Source: Shewanella acanthi
GTDB taxonomy: Bacteria; Pseudomonadota; Gammaproteobacteria; Enterobacterales; Shewanellaceae
Reading direction: 5' to 3'
Assembly (NCBI RefSeq): GCF_019457475.1
Contig: NZ_CP080413.1
Location: 2,418,001 to 2,482,000, forward strand
DNA: 64,000 nucleotides
The notes under the pieces were generated by a model that saw nothing but the letters and a program-made list of their open reading frames with translations, was not told the DNA's origin and made no database searches. This document shows, piece by piece, positions 16,029-25,757 of the stretch (the stretch's first letter is position 1; the number at the start of each line of letters is the position of its first letter). Made by a program: the position numbers and the translations under genes.

Positions 16029-16050
16029 AGTAACAGTACAGCAATCGAGA

Positions 16051-16914
16051 TTAACGAGATTTTAAGGCTTCAATACGTTTTTCTAATGGTGGATGGCTCA
16101 TCATTAATTCCGCCATTGAACGTTTGCCATTAATACCTAATGCTGACATTTGCGCTGGCATTGCACCAGTTTCGGGACCTTGGCGTAAACGCTCAAGGGC
16201 AGCAATCATTTTATGTTTGCCCGCTAATTTAGCAGCACCTTCATCGGCACGGAATTCACGAATACGTGAGAAGTAAGCGACGATGATTGACGCTAAAATA
16301 CCAAACAGCATATCCAGTACAAACACCACACCCATATACGCAAAAGTACCCAATCCCTCACCTTCTTCATCGTTGCTAGAAACGACGTTATTGATGATAC
16401 CTGCTACTATACGGGCAGCAAAAATCACAAAGGTGTTTACCACGCCTTGGATCAGGGTCAAAGTGACCATGTCACCGTTTGCCACATGGCTCACTTCGTG
16501 TGCAAGTACACCTTCGACTTCATCTTGGCTCATGCCGTAAAGAAGACCCGTACTCACCGCAACCAAAGAGTTATCTTTGCTCGGGCCAGTTGCGAAGGCG
16601 TTCATTTCTGGCGATTGGTAGATAGCCACTTCTGGCATTTTGATCCCAGCTTGCTGCGCTTGGCGAGCCACAGTATCGACTAACCAACGCTCTGTTTCGT
16701 CACGAGGAGTTGTGATCACTTCACAACCCATCGTTTTTTTCGCCATCCATTTAGATATGGCTAAGCTGATGAAGGCCCCGCCGAATCCAAAAATCGCAGC
16801 GAACACTAAAAGTCCACCCATAGTTGACGTGTTAACGCCCAGAATAGACATCACAATTGAGGCCACCAGCAACACGGCTAGGTTAGTCACAATCAATAAA
16901 AAAATACGCTTCAT
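16051..16914 (-). CDS. htpX: HtpX membrane zinc metalloprotease
   Basis: The 287-residue protein matches HtpX (E. coli 293): two N-terminal membrane segments, the zinc motif HEVSH (about residue 140) in [13 protein letters not shown], two more membrane segments, and the third-ligand region [12 protein letters not shown] (about 222). HtpX degrades misfolded inner membrane proteins and cooperates with FtsH. The ATG at 16914 has AAAGGAGC 6 bases upstream; the frame extends ten codons further without a better site. Upstream, CTTGAA (16986-16991), 12 bases, then GGACAT (16968-16973) loosely resembles a heat-shock sigma32 promoter, fitting known htpX regulation in E. coli, though the -10 part is weak. 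Confidence 0.95.
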   Translation of the reverse strand: MKRIFLLIVTNLAVLLVASIVMSILGVNTSTMGGLLVFAAIFGFGGAFISLAISKWMAKKTMGCEVITTPRDETERWLVDTVARQAQQAGIKMPEVAIYQSPEMNAFATGPSKDNSLVAVSTGLLYGMSQDEVEGVLAHEVSHVANGDMVTLTLIQGVVNTFVIFAARIVAGIINNVVSSNDEEGEGLGTFAYMGVVFVLDMLFGILASIIVAYFSRIREFRADEGAAKLAGKHKMIAALERLRQGPETGAMPAQMSALGINGKRSMAELMMSHPPLEKRIEALKSR

Positions 16915-17202
16915 TTCAGCTCCTTTAGGGCATATACATGCCAATTAACTTTGCTTAAAGACATAATATGTCCAAATAACCGAATTTCAAGTAATTCAGA
17001 TAAGAGTTTTTTCTGGTTGACGATAATTCTCTCAATTCAGCACTGTCTTTAATTGTGCGTGAGTCTAGGGTTCGTATATTAATCGAAACTTAAATCTAAG
17101 TACTGTCTGCTATTGGGGAAAATACATGTGTAATTCTCTATGTTTATCGGGATTGAACTTTGTTAACATGCCAACACATTCCGAGATTTTCAGGATACGA
17201 AG

Positions 17203-17913
17203 ATGACAGTTAATGCCTTACTGCTGAGCAGTTCCAGAGTCGGTGATACGCCTTATCTTGCCCATGCAATTCCCTTTATCAAACCGCTGACCAGCGAAGC
17301 TAAAAAATGGATTTTCATCCCCTATGCTGGGGTGAGCATGAGTTACGATACCTACCTCGCCTCTGTGGTCACAGGACTTAGCGAGCTTGAGCTCGATATC
17401 AGTGGTATTCACCAACACGCTGACCCACAGCAGGCGATAAAAGAAGCCGACGGTATTCTGATTGGTGGCGGTAACACTTTTCACTTACTTCATCAGCTCT
17501 ATAAGCACGATCTTATTCACCTGATTCGTGATGAAGTAATGAACGGCAAACCCTATGTTGGCTGGAGCGCGGGTTCGAACGTATCAGGGTTAAGCATTAG
17601 AACCACCAATGATATGCCGATTATTGAGCCGCCCTCATTCAAGGCCCTCAATATTTTACCCTTCCAATTAAACCCCCATTATTCTAACTACCAAGCGCCA
17701 GGCCATAACGGTGAAACCCGTGCACAACGTCTGCTGGAGTTTACCCGTGTAGACCCAGAAACCCCTGTGATCGGTATTGTTGAAGGTAGTGCGTTGTGGC
17801 GTCAGGGGGATACATTGTCACTGCTTGGGGAAAATCCCGCCTATCTGTTCTGTGGTGATCAGCAGGAAATCCTAATCCCCGTTGGTAGCAACTTATCTCA
17901 TTTGTTGAAATAA
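17203..17913 (+). CDS. pepE: Dipeptidase E (alpha-aspartyl dipeptidase, S51)
   Basis: The 236-residue protein matches PepE of the S51 family. The nucleophile elbow GWSAGS holds the catalytic Ser (about residue 121), preceded by [12 protein letters not shown], and the LNPHYSNY segment supplies the likely catalytic His. PepE cleaves dipeptides with N-terminal aspartate in the cytoplasm. AGGA lies upstream of the ATG. It is monocistronic and divergent from htpX (288-bp gap). About 240 bp follow before opgG, holding no gene and no clear terminator. Confidence 0.92.
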   Translation: MTVNALLLSSSRVGDTPYLAHAIPFIKPLTSEAKKWIFIPYAGVSMSYDTYLASVVTGLSELELDISGIHQHADPQQAIKEADGILIGGGNTFHLLHQLYKHDLIHLIRDEVMNGKPYVGWSAGSNVSGLSIRTTNDMPIIEPPSFKALNILPFQLNPHYSNYQAPGHNGETRAQRLLEFTRVDPETPVIGIVEGSALWRQGDTLSLLGENPAYLFCGDQQEILIPVGSNLSHLLK

Positions 17914-18153
17914 GACAGACTCGACAGCATCAATCACAGCAAGCTGCTAAGATGATTGCTCGCTCAAAGGTTGAGATAAGACCGGCCTCTAACCCTACAC
18001 CTTGGAGACCGGTGCAAACATTCTATCTCAACAGCCCCAGCCTCTCGCATTAACGCCGCGCATTGCAGGAGCAAATAATGGGGAAAAAGCCTAGGATCCA
18101 ATGAACCTTTTGGCCTGCAAGTTTTAATTAATTATTACTGAGGAGTTTACATT

Positions 18154-19776
18154 TTGAGACTGCGTTTCCCTCTAAAGCATCCAAGTGCCAGCCCCCAGGT
18201 TAATCCAAGCCAGCATGGCCTATTTAACCGCCTTATTCGCACTCTTTTTGTTGGCGCAATCGCTGCAGGAACACTTGCTCCTGCCGTGAATGCTGAGCCT
18301 GTCTCCCCCAAAAAAGCTAGTGAAACAAAAGCCAGTACACCTAAAGCTAATAGTTTCTCCCACGAAACTGTAGTGGATTTGGCGCAGAAATTAGCGCAAA
18401 AGCCCTTTAAAGAAGCCCGAAAAGCCCCAAAAGAACTCGTCGATTTAGATTACGCCACCTATGGCAAAATCAACTATCAGGAGGATGCGGCAATTTGGGG
18501 GGGAACACCGACCAAGTTTTCGGTGCAATTATTCGCCCCTGGTTTTTTATATAAAAACCTCGTGGATATCGATGTGGTCGAGAACAGCCGCGCCATTCCA
18601 ATTGAATTAACGGAATCATCTTTCAGTGTCCCCAGTGGCGCTATCGAGAAGTTACTGACCCAAGTAGGTCAATATGCAGGAGTTCGTCTGCACTATCCCA
18701 TCAACGGCGATGATGTAAAAGATGAGTTTATTATGTTTCAGGGGGCCAGCTACTTTCGCACCCTATCTAAGGGACAAACCTATGGTCTGTCAAATCGTGG
18801 TTTAGCCATCGATGTCGCCCAGCCAAAGGGAGAAGAATACCCATTATTCAAACGTTTTTGGGTTGAACGCCCTTCGAAATACCAAACTGCAATCGTGGTA
18901 CATGCCCTGTTAGACAGTCAGAGCGTTACCGGCGCCTATCGTTTTGGTATATATCCTGGCGAACCGACACGCGTCGATGTGGAAGTCACCCTGTTCCCTC
19001 GCCGCGATATTGCCCATGTTGGGCTAGCCCCTCTCACCTCTATGTTCCTCTATGGCGGATTAGATACTCCAGACAAGAGTGATTATCGCCCTGCGGTGCA
19101 TAATTCTGAAGGGTTACAAATTGATAGGGGTAATGGCGAGCGTCTATGGCGACCACTCAATAACCCAAACAAACTCCAAATCAGCGCTTTTGGCGATGAA
19201 GATATTAAGGGTTTTGGCTTAATTCAGCGTCACCGTAATTTCGATTACTACCAAGACTTAAATGCCAACTATCAGCTCAGGCCTTCTGCATGGATTGAAC
19301 CATTAAACGATTGGGGCAAAGGCCAATTAGTGCTGATTGAAATCCCATCGAATGCTGAAACCAATGATAATATTGTGAGTTATTGGGAGCCGCAGGGTGG
19401 ATTAAAACAGGGCGAACCCTATCAGTTTAGCTACCGCATTAGCTCGTATAACGATAGCCCTAATGTAGCCAATAAGGCACGCATTGTACGCAGTTCAAAA
19501 GGGCAAAGACTCGCTAAGGGTAAAGAAATTCTGATTGATTACAGTAATATCAATCCACAAGATCTTGAAAAAGTTAGCGTTGAAGCCGGTATTAACCGTG
19601 GCAAAATTCTCTCGTCACGCATTGTGCCTCACCCCAGTATCAACGGCGCGAGGCTCTATGTGAGTTTCGACCCTGAAGGTGCCAATGTGGCAGAGCTGCG
19701 GATCCAGTTACGCAAGGATGAAAAACCCTTCGCCTCAACATGGCTCTATCGTTGGAATGGGGATGATTGGCCATAG
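18154..19776 (+). CDS. opgG: Periplasmic glucan biosynthesis protein OpgG (MdoG)
   Basis: The 540-residue protein has an N-terminal signal region (hydrophobic residues about 26-46, cleavage near VNA-EPV) and the full MdoG/OpgG domain, e.g. YEDAAIWGG-like NYQEDAAIWGG, FMFQGASYFRTL-like FQGASYFRTLSKGQ, and FDYYQDLNANYQLRPSAWIEP. OpgG shapes the osmoregulated periplasmic glucan backbone, usually with the glucosyltransferase OpgH. No opgH follows here: a terminator comes right after and the next genes are bio. It may be the primary OpgG with a distant opgH or an OpgD-like paralogue. The start is TTG with GAGGAG 8 bases upstream. A 50-residue linker rich in Lys, Ala and Ser precedes the domain. 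Confidence 0.9.
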   Translation: MRLRFPLKHPSASPQVNPSQHGLFNRLIRTLFVGAIAAGTLAPAVNAEPVSPKKASETKASTPKANSFSHETVVDLAQKLAQKPFKEARKAPKELVDLDYATYGKINYQEDAAIWGGTPTKFSVQLFAPGFLYKNLVDIDVVENSRAIPIELTESSFSVPSGAIEKLLTQVGQYAGVRLHYPINGDDVKDEFIMFQGASYFRTLSKGQTYGLSNRGLAIDVAQPKGEEYPLFKRFWVERPSKYQTAIVVHALLDSQSVTGAYRFGIYPGEPTRVDVEVTLFPRRDIAHVGLAPLTSMFLYGGLDTPDKSDYRPAVHNSEGLQIDRGNGERLWRPLNNPNKLQISAFGDEDIKGFGLIQRHRNFDYYQDLNANYQLRPSAWIEPLNDWGKGQLVLIEIPSNAETNDNIVSYWEPQGGLKQGEPYQFSYRISSYNDSPNVANKARIVRSSKGQRLAKGKEILIDYSNINPQDLEKVSVEAGINRGKILSSRIVPHPSINGARLYVSFDPEGANVAELRIQLRKDEKPFASTWLYRWNGDDWP

Positions 19777-19812
19777 ATTAAAATCTGTTTGAGTTAATTT
19801 AATCCCCTAAAC

Positions 19813-19842
19813 AAAACGCCAGCACTGCTGGCGTTTATTTTC
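19813..19842 (+). terminator. Terminator of opgG
   Basis: AAACGCCAGC and GCTGGCGTTT pair perfectly over 10 bp with loop ACT, followed by ATTTTC. The stem sequence is shared with the terminators at 9751 and 15315. Confidence 0.82.
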
Positions 19843-20102
19843 ATCAAATTTGACCATCGAAAATACAGCCTGGTTTTGATATTTCCATTAAGGATATTCG
19901 GCAACTAATTCGCCCATAAGGAAATTTTCAAATTCTCTTTTTTTACATTAAAAATGGCTTATTCAGCATTATCACCAGAGCATTTACTCTAATATAAATT
20001 AGCGGTATATTGCCGCACAAATTTGTCCAATATTGGTGCTGTTTTCAAGCGGTTCACCCTATTGCACCCATCTAATTTTAGCCGTCTAGATAAACCAACT
20101 TC

Positions 20103-20252
20103 ATGAAACAGCTCCGCTTTGAATTATCGGATTTATATAAACCCTATAATCTTACCCTTATTATCGGAATTTTGATGCTAATTGCAGCCTTCCCTATGGT
20201 CGGCAGAATTTTTTGGTTAGCCCTAGTGCTGCTAAGCTATATTCTGATTTAA
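20103..20252 (+). CDS. Candidate small membrane protein, 49 residues
   Basis: An ATG-to-TAA frame encodes 49 residues with a charged, amphipathic start (MKQLRFELSDLYKPYN) and two hydrophobic stretches separated by PMVGRI, ending LLSYILI. This is what a small inner membrane protein or hairpin would look like. It ends 23 bp before the convergent bioD stop. I see no good ribosome binding site upstream, which lowers confidence. I do not recognise a family. Confidence 0.48.
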   Translation: MKQLRFELSDLYKPYNLTLIIGILMLIAAFPMVGRIFWLALVLLSYILI

Positions 20253-20275
20253 TTTGGCGATTCGTCTGCAATCAC

Positions 20276-20965
20276 TTATAGCAAGCTCGACATATCCAGA
20301 TATTGTGCGGCATTTTTGCCGGTTGCTTCCGCTAAATGGGGAATACAACCCAAGAAAGGTGCACGCATTTCTTCTTTGAGGGTTGCAAGGTTCTCGTCGA
20401 ACACACTCATATTAGGGTCAACACGATTGGCCACCCAACCCGCAATGATTAAACCATCAGCAATCAGGGCTTCTTGGGTTAACAGTGCGTGGTTCAAACA
20501 GCCTAATTTCATCCCAACCACTAAAATGACCGGCAGATTGAGTTGCTGAACCATCTCAGATAAAAAGCGCCCCTCCCCGAGTGGTAACCGCCAGCCACCA
20601 GCCCCTTCAATTAAACAAAAATCTGCGAGCTGAAATTGCGCTAAATCTAATGAATCAATAATCCGCTCTGGCGATAGCGTAACGCCCACCTGCTTTGCGG
20701 CCACATGGGGGGCGATTGCGGGTTCAAAACTAAAGGGATTAACTTGCTCGTAGTTTAATTTAACGCTGGATGACATCATCAGCTTTAGCGCATCGCTGTT
20801 GCGAAGCCCATCCGCAGTTTGCTCACAGCCCGACGCGATGGGTTTAACCCCGAGGGTTGAACAGGTAATCCCCGTCTGAGAGGCTCTTAGATTGACCGCC
20901 TCTAATAGCGCGCTGGAAACTAAGGTTTTACCGCTGTCGGTATCGGTGCCGGTCACAAAATACAT
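20276..20965 (-). CDS. bioD: Dethiobiotin synthetase BioD
   Basis: The 229-residue protein opens MYFVTGTDTDSGKT, the P-loop of BioD, and carries the second conserved block LIEGAGGWRLPLGE (about residues 110-125). It converts 7,8-diaminopelargonate, CO2 and ATP to dethiobiotin, the penultimate step of biotin synthesis. The ATG at 20965 is preceded by GAGGAAAGAAG; the frame extends upstream into the bioC end without family resemblance. It is the last gene of bioBFCD, with 34 bp between the bioC stop and its start. No Rho-independent terminator is evident after it. Confidence 0.95.
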   Translation of the reverse strand: MYFVTGTDTDSGKTLVSSALLEAVNLRASQTGITCSTLGVKPIASGCEQTADGLRNSDALKLMMSSSVKLNYEQVNPFSFEPAIAPHVAAKQVGVTLSPERIIDSLDLAQFQLADFCLIEGAGGWRLPLGEGRFLSEMVQQLNLPVILVVGMKLGCLNHALLTQEALIADGLIIAGWVANRVDPNMSVFDENLATLKEEMRAPFLGCIPHLAEATGKNAAQYLDMSSLL

Positions 20966-20999
20966 CTTCTTTCCTCGGGATTTTGCTGCAGCTAACGGG

Positions 21000-21803
21000 T
21001 TATAAGCGGCGTACACGCAGCTGCGCAATTTGATAGGTTAATGGTATGCCCTCAGCCTGGCGTAGATTTTGCGCTTTAGCCACTAATGCTTGCCAGTCTT
21101 TTCGGCCACGCAACTGCACTTGCTGAGTATCAGAATGCAGTGACGTTTGACTCGAATGCACCGATGCCCCCACTCCTTTAATCGAATACAGCAAGTCTTT
21201 TAAGCTCTCGAAATACACCGTCATGGGGATAAGTTCGGCCTCAATAAATTGCCACTTAGAGTGACAAAACGCAGCCTTCAATACTTCAATCGTTAAAAAA
21301 CCATTCACCCTTAATCCCAGCGTTGAAAGCTGCGCTAAACTGCCATCGGCCACTATGCTCAAATGGCACTCACCACCCACTTTAAGCACCCTCTCAAACT
21401 CGGCAATTGCTGCGGGGAAATTTCCGCACCACTGCAAAGCTAAATTAGAGTAAATGCTATCGATACTGTGTCCCAATAAAGGGAGTTGCTCGGCATCGGC
21501 ACAAATTACCTGATAACGGGGGAAACTTTGTTTCAGTTTTTGCAGCATGCCAAGGGCAATATCAAGGGCAAATACCTTAATATCTTTTTCGCCATTCGAC
21601 TGGGTTGAAAACGCAGTGCCAGGACCCGCACCGATATCCAGCACACACCCCCTAGGTTGGAACTGTGCCAATAAACTTGCAGCACTCATACGTTGCACTG
21701 AGTTGTGCTCATGGTAATGATCTGCCGCTGCAGAAAATCGCTCGGCGATTTCATCGCTCGCAGGCGCGAGCATTTTAGGACAGTATATCTGATTTGGGAT
21801 CAC
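21000..21803 (-). CDS. bioC: Malonyl-ACP O-methyltransferase BioC
   Basis: The 267-residue protein is a class I SAM-dependent methyltransferase. Motif I is [11 protein letters not shown] (about residues 53-63), with an acidic ribose-binding residue in FALDIA and the ADAEQLPL block. The N-terminal [18 protein letters not shown] is typical of BioC. BioC methylates malonyl-ACP so that the fatty acid pathway can build the pimeloyl chain. It is the third gene of the bio operon. The frame starts at GTG 21803 with a modest GGTGAG upstream; ATG at 21773 is an alternative. Confidence 0.93.
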   Translation of the reverse strand: MIPNQIYCPKMLAPASDEIAERFSAAADHYHEHNSVQRMSAASLLAQFQPRGCVLDIGAGPGTAFSTQSNGEKDIKVFALDIALGMLQKLKQSFPRYQVICADAEQLPLLGHSIDSIYSNLALQWCGNFPAAIAEFERVLKVGGECHLSIVADGSLAQLSTLGLRVNGFLTIEVLKAAFCHSKWQFIEAELIPMTVYFESLKDLLYSIKGVGASVHSSQTSLHSDTQQVQLRGRKDWQALVAKAQNLRQAEGIPLTYQIAQLRVRRL

Positions 21804-21858
21804 AACTTAATCTCACCAAGCCTACGTGTGGTTTACCTGTGTTTTACTGTTTTCACAG

Positions 21859-23169
21859 TCATTGGGCCGCGTTTTTAAGCTCATCGGGTAATACCTTCGC
21901 GAGCGCAGCAATGCAGTGGGCAATATCGGCCTCACTGTGGGAAGCACTTAGGGTTATTCGAAGCCGCGCCGAACCCTGAGGCACGGTAGGTGGCCGAATC
22001 GCGCCCACCCATACCCCCAAGGATTTAAGCCTCAAGGCAATATCCATAGTTTGCTGTGCATCACCAATAACAAGTGGCTGAATCGCGGTATCAGAACCGT
22101 GTAACTTAATACCCGCAGCAGCACATAAGCCTTTAAATAAACTGATGTTAGAATTTAACTTTTCGACCAATTCGCTGTGCTGCTCGATATACTCAAGCGA
22201 AGCTAAAGCAAGCGCAGCATTCGCTGGCGATAATGCGGTGGAGTAGATATATTCCCGTGCATTACTGACTAGAAAGTCAATCAATGCCTGACTGCCTAAA
22301 ATCGCCGCACCCTGACAGCCCAATGCTTTGCCAAAGGTCACAATTTGCACATCGATCTGCTCTGCATCCGTTGCATTATGTTTCGAAGTATCTTCTGCAT
22401 TGATGAATTGGGTGTCAGTACCAAAGCCATGGGCATCATCGACAATCAGCCACACACCCTTTGCGCGGCAAAGCTTCGACAACTCGGCAATCGGCGCCTT
22501 ATCTCCATCCATACTAAACACACTTTCAGTGATAAGCGCTGCAGCCGAATGGGTATTTAAAAGCCGCTCGGCCCCCTCTAGGGAGTTATGTAAAAAACGC
22601 TTAAACTCGGCGCCGCTTTCCTTGAGTCCATCGATAATCGAAGCATGAACGAGCTTATCGGCCAGCACCACATCCGTTTTATCAAACAAGGTTTTCATCA
22701 AGGTGGTATTGGCACTAAAGCCGGAGCTTAACAACAGCGCCGCTTCATGGCCTGTTTGCTGACAGAGCTTTTGCTCAAGGGCAAAATGCGCCTCGCTGTA
22801 ACCTGTTACTAGTGGGGATGCGCCGCTGCCGACACCGTATTTCAGTGCGCTTTGATAGAGGGCTCTCGCAAGAGCTGGCTCGCGGGATAAGCCCAAATAG
22901 TCATTGCTGCTAAAATTCAGCATGACTTGCCCTTGGTGCACAAATTGTGTGCTTTTAGACTCAATGGGGTGAGGTGAGAGTAACTGTCTTCGCCGAAGCA
23001 GACCCTGACTTTCCAAGGTCCGCTTTCTTGCGGCAATCTTTGCTTCTAGGCTCGATGGTTGTGGCATTAAATGACATTGGCCATCATCAACACTCATTAG
23101 CGGCTGACTCATATGCTCATTCACATCACTTAATGTCACATTAGGCTTTGTCATATTTCGTTTTGCCAA
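21859..23169 (-). CDS. bioF: 8-amino-7-oxononanoate synthase BioF
   Basis: The protein has the alpha-oxoamine synthase signature: NFSSNDYLGLS (about residue 98), the GSGASPLVTGYSEAHFALE block, VDDAHGFG before the PLP region, and the PLP lysine in TFGKALGCQGAA (about residue 285). It condenses pimeloyl-ACP with alanine. From TTG 23169 it is 436 residues, longer than E. coli BioF (384). The extra N-terminal ~35 residues have several internal start codons (23154, 23112, 23067) and none has a strong ribosome binding site, so the start is uncertain. It lies 50 bp after bioB. Confidence 0.93.
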   Translation of the reverse strand: MAKRNMTKPNVTLSDVNEHMSQPLMSVDDGQCHLMPQPSSLEAKIAARKRTLESQGLLRRRQLLSPHPIESKSTQFVHQGQVMLNFSSNDYLGLSREPALARALYQSALKYGVGSGASPLVTGYSEAHFALEQKLCQQTGHEAALLLSSGFSANTTLMKTLFDKTDVVLADKLVHASIIDGLKESGAEFKRFLHNSLEGAERLLNTHSAAALITESVFSMDGDKAPIAELSKLCRAKGVWLIVDDAHGFGTDTQFINAEDTSKHNATDAEQIDVQIVTFGKALGCQGAAILGSQALIDFLVSNAREYIYSTALSPANAALALASLEYIEQHSELVEKLNSNISLFKGLCAAAGIKLHGSDTAIQPLVIGDAQQTMDIALRLKSLGVWVGAIRPPTVPQGSARLRITLSASHSEADIAHCIAALAKVLPDELKNAAQ

Positions 23170-23219
23170 ATCAGGCTCGCCCAGTCATACCATCGGCTAT
23201 CACAATTGAGACTGTGCTA

Positions 23220-24272
23220 TCACAGCGCAGCAGCATCGTAGAACGGCGCACTGGCTTTGTCCTGATGGGCCGCGGCCTTTGCAAGTACCGCCTGCTCGTC
23301 ATCCACAGTAGCGGCAGCGCCCTGCTCTGGACGTAAACCCAGACGGCGGAATAGGCCCATATCATCGCTTTCTTCAGGATTAGGCGTGGTCAGTAATTTG
23401 CAACCGTAGAAAATCGAGTTTGCCCCAGCAAAGAAGCACATAGCCTGCAACTCGTCGGTCATGTTCTCACGACCCGCCGATAAACGTACGCGGGATTTGG
23501 GCATCATGATACGGGCAACAGCGATAGTGCGAACAAACTCTAATGGGTCTAAATCATCGAGCTTTTCAAAGGGCGTACCCGCCACTTTAACCAGCATGTT
23601 AATCGGCACAGAATCTGGATGCTGAGGTAAGTTGGCTAATTGCTGAAGCAGACCCGCGCGGTCAGTGGCCTTCTCGCCCATACCCACAATACCGCCGGAG
23701 CACACTTTCATGCCAGACGCACGCACATGGCTTAGGGTATCTAACCGGTTTTGATAGGTGCGCGTCGTGATCACATCGCCATAGTATTCGGGCGAAGTAT
23801 CGAGATTGTGATTGTAATAATCTAAGCCCGCTTCGGCTAATTCGCTCGCCTGCTCAGCACTTAACATGCCTAAGGTCATGCAGGTTTCCATGCCGAGGGC
23901 TTTGACTTCCTGCACCATTTGGGTCAGGTACGGCATGTCTTTTTCTTTCGGATTACGCCAGGCGGCGCCCATACAAAAACGAGTCGCACCCGCAGCTTTT
24001 GCGCTGCGGGCCTCGGTCAACACGGTTTCCATTGCTAACAGGCGCTCTTTTTCAAGGCCAGTGTCATAGCGGGCACTCTGAGGGCAGTATTTGCAATCCT
24101 CTGGGCAAGCACCGGTTTTAATCGACAGTAAGCGACTGATTTGAATTTCATTGGGATCGTATACTTGACGATGAATGCTGTGTGCTTGAAACAACAAATC
24201 ATTCATCGGCAACGCGAATAAGGCTTCGATTTCTTCCCGTTTCCAATCATGACGAATCTGCAACTGCGACAT
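23220..24272 (-). CDS. bioB: Biotin synthase BioB
   Basis: The 350-residue radical-SAM enzyme shows the cluster motif [11 protein letters not shown] (about residues 53-63), followed by conserved blocks [15 protein letters not shown] and [12 protein letters not shown], and the 2Fe-2S-site region near RLSAGRENM. It inserts sulfur into dethiobiotin. It is the first gene of the bioBFCD operon; its promoter has a perfect TTGACA -35 box lying in a candidate BirA operator shared with divergent bioA. The ribosome binding site is weak (GGTTGAAAA). Confidence 0.97.
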   Translation of the reverse strand: MSQLQIRHDWKREEIEALFALPMNDLLFQAHSIHRQVYDPNEIQISRLLSIKTGACPEDCKYCPQSARYDTGLEKERLLAMETVLTEARSAKAAGATRFCMGAAWRNPKEKDMPYLTQMVQEVKALGMETCMTLGMLSAEQASELAEAGLDYYNHNLDTSPEYYGDVITTRTYQNRLDTLSHVRASGMKVCSGGIVGMGEKATDRAGLLQQLANLPQHPDSVPINMLVKVAGTPFEKLDDLDPLEFVRTIAVARIMMPKSRVRLSAGRENMTDELQAMCFFAGANSIFYGCKLLTTPNPEESDDMGLFRRLGLRPEQGAAATVDDEQAVLAKAAAHQDKASAPFYDAAAL

Positions 24273-24306
24273 TTTTCAACCTTTTATTCTGTATTTTGTC
24301 TTGGCT

Positions 24307-24334
24307 AGGATAACCTCAGACCTTAAACTGTCAA
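24307..24334 (-). promoter_or_regulatory. Promoter of bioBFCD
   Basis: On the minus strand TTGACA (24329-24334, consensus -35) is followed after 16 bases by TATCCT (24307-24312, -10). The -35 box lies in the left half of the candidate BirA operator, so repressor binding would exclude RNA polymerase. Confidence 0.65.
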
Positions 24335-24360
24335 CGCCAACCAGTGACACCAGTTTACTA
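24328..24360. promoter_or_regulatory. Candidate BirA operator between bioB and bioA
   Basis: CTGTCAACG, exactly 15 bases, then AGTTTACTA match the gamma-proteobacterial BirA box TTGTAAACC-N15-GGTTTACAA at 6/9 and 7/9 positions. The site lies between divergent bioB and bioA, where E. coli has its bio operator. Holo-BirA binding would repress both directions. Confidence 0.65.
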
Positions 24361-24393
24361 AAGTACATTTTTCAAACAGCATTGTGAGCTAAT

Positions 24394-25734
24394 ATGCAGC
24401 CGACCCTCGATTTCGATTTTGATAGCAACCATATTTGGCATCCCTACACCTCGATGACCCGTGCATTACCCGTCTATGGCGTGCACAGTGCACTGGGCTG
24501 CGAGCTGGAATTAGTCGATGGTCGCAAACTCGTCGATGGGACAAGCTCTTGGTGGGCCTGTGTGCATGGTTATGGTCACCCAGACATCCTAAGTGCGATG
24601 GAGCGTCAGCTACACCAACTCAGTCATGTGATGTTTGGCGGCATTACCCACTCACCAGCCATTGAGCTTTGCCAAAAATTGGTCGCCATGACCTGTGAAC
24701 CGCTGACAAAGGTGTTTTTGTGTGATTCGGGGTCTATTGCAGTAGAAGTTGCCATCAAAATGGCAGTGCAGTATTGGCAGGGGAAAATCGCATCCAATCC
24801 GCAAGCGACTCAAAAGCAACGCATTTTAACCGTGAAAAAGGGTTACCACGGCGATACCTTTGCCGCCATGAGTGTCTGCGATCCCGAAGGTGGCATGCAT
24901 ACCATGTTTGGTGATGCTGTTACAAAACAGTGGTTTGTCGATGCGCCCCAAACGCCCTTTGGTGAAGTGCTACAAGTCGATGATCTAAGTTCGATGCGGG
25001 AGATGTTAGCCAAGCACCATCAAGACATCGCCGCTGTGATCATCGAGCCTATCATGCAGGGCGCAGGCGGCATGCGTTTCTATAGCGCCGACTATTTGAA
25101 AGGCCTTCGCAGCCTATGCGATGAATTCAAAGTGCTGTTAATTCTTGATGAAATAGCCACCGGATTTGGCCGTACGGGTAAACTCTTTGCCTATGAACAC
25201 GCCGATATTACGCCGGATATTCTCTGCCTCGGTAAAGCGCTCACGGGGGGGTATATCAGTCTTGCCGCGACCCTGTGCAGCGATGAGGTGGCACGCGGCA
25301 TTAGTCAATCTCCTGCGGGAGTATTTATGCACGGTCCCACTTTTATGGGCAATCCCCTCGCCTGCGCGGCCGCCTGCGCCAGCCTTGATATCATCAATAG
25401 ATGTGAGTGGCCCACGCAGGTGAGTGCGATTGAGCAACAAATGCGTGAAGAGCTTAAAGATGCAGCCAATATTCCCAGCGTTAAAGATGTGCGGGTATTA
25501 GGCGCGGTGGGCGTACTTGAGATGCACCAGAGTGTTAATACCGCCCAGTTGCAGCAACAGTTTGTCGACCTTGGCGTGTGGGTTCGCCCCTTTGCCAATC
25601 TGATTTATATTATGCCACCTTACACCATTAGCACTTCGCAACTCAGTCAACTGACTAGCGCCATGAAACAGGTTGCCGCGACAATTGGAGCGGCAACCTC
25701 TTCAGAAGATTCAAGTACTATTAGCCATGGTTAA
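24394..25734 (+). CDS. bioA: Adenosylmethionine-8-amino-7-oxononanoate aminotransferase BioA
   Basis: The 446-residue class III aminotransferase matches BioA: HIWHPYTSMTRALPVYGV at the start, LVDGTSSWWACVHGYGHP, the KKGYHGDTFAAMSVCDP block, ILDEIATGFGRTGKLFA, and the PLP lysine in CLGKALTGGYISLAATL (about residue 282). It converts KAPA to diaminopelargonate using SAM as amino donor. It is transcribed divergently from bioBFCD across the shared operator. It converges with the crbS gene, 23 bp from its stop, and I see no strong terminator between them. Confidence 0.97.
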   Translation: MQPTLDFDFDSNHIWHPYTSMTRALPVYGVHSALGCELELVDGRKLVDGTSSWWACVHGYGHPDILSAMERQLHQLSHVMFGGITHSPAIELCQKLVAMTCEPLTKVFLCDSGSIAVEVAIKMAVQYWQGKIASNPQATQKQRILTVKKGYHGDTFAAMSVCDPEGGMHTMFGDAVTKQWFVDAPQTPFGEVLQVDDLSSMREMLAKHHQDIAAVIIEPIMQGAGGMRFYSADYLKGLRSLCDEFKVLLILDEIATGFGRTGKLFAYEHADITPDILCLGKALTGGYISLAATLCSDEVARGISQSPAGVFMHGPTFMGNPLACAAACASLDIINRCEWPTQVSAIEQQMREELKDAANIPSVKDVRVLGAVGVLEMHQSVNTAQLQQQFVDLGVWVRPFANLIYIMPPYTISTSQLSQLTSAMKQVAATIGAATSSEDSSTISHG

Positions 25735-25757
25735 CCATGAGTACTGATATAGTTAGG

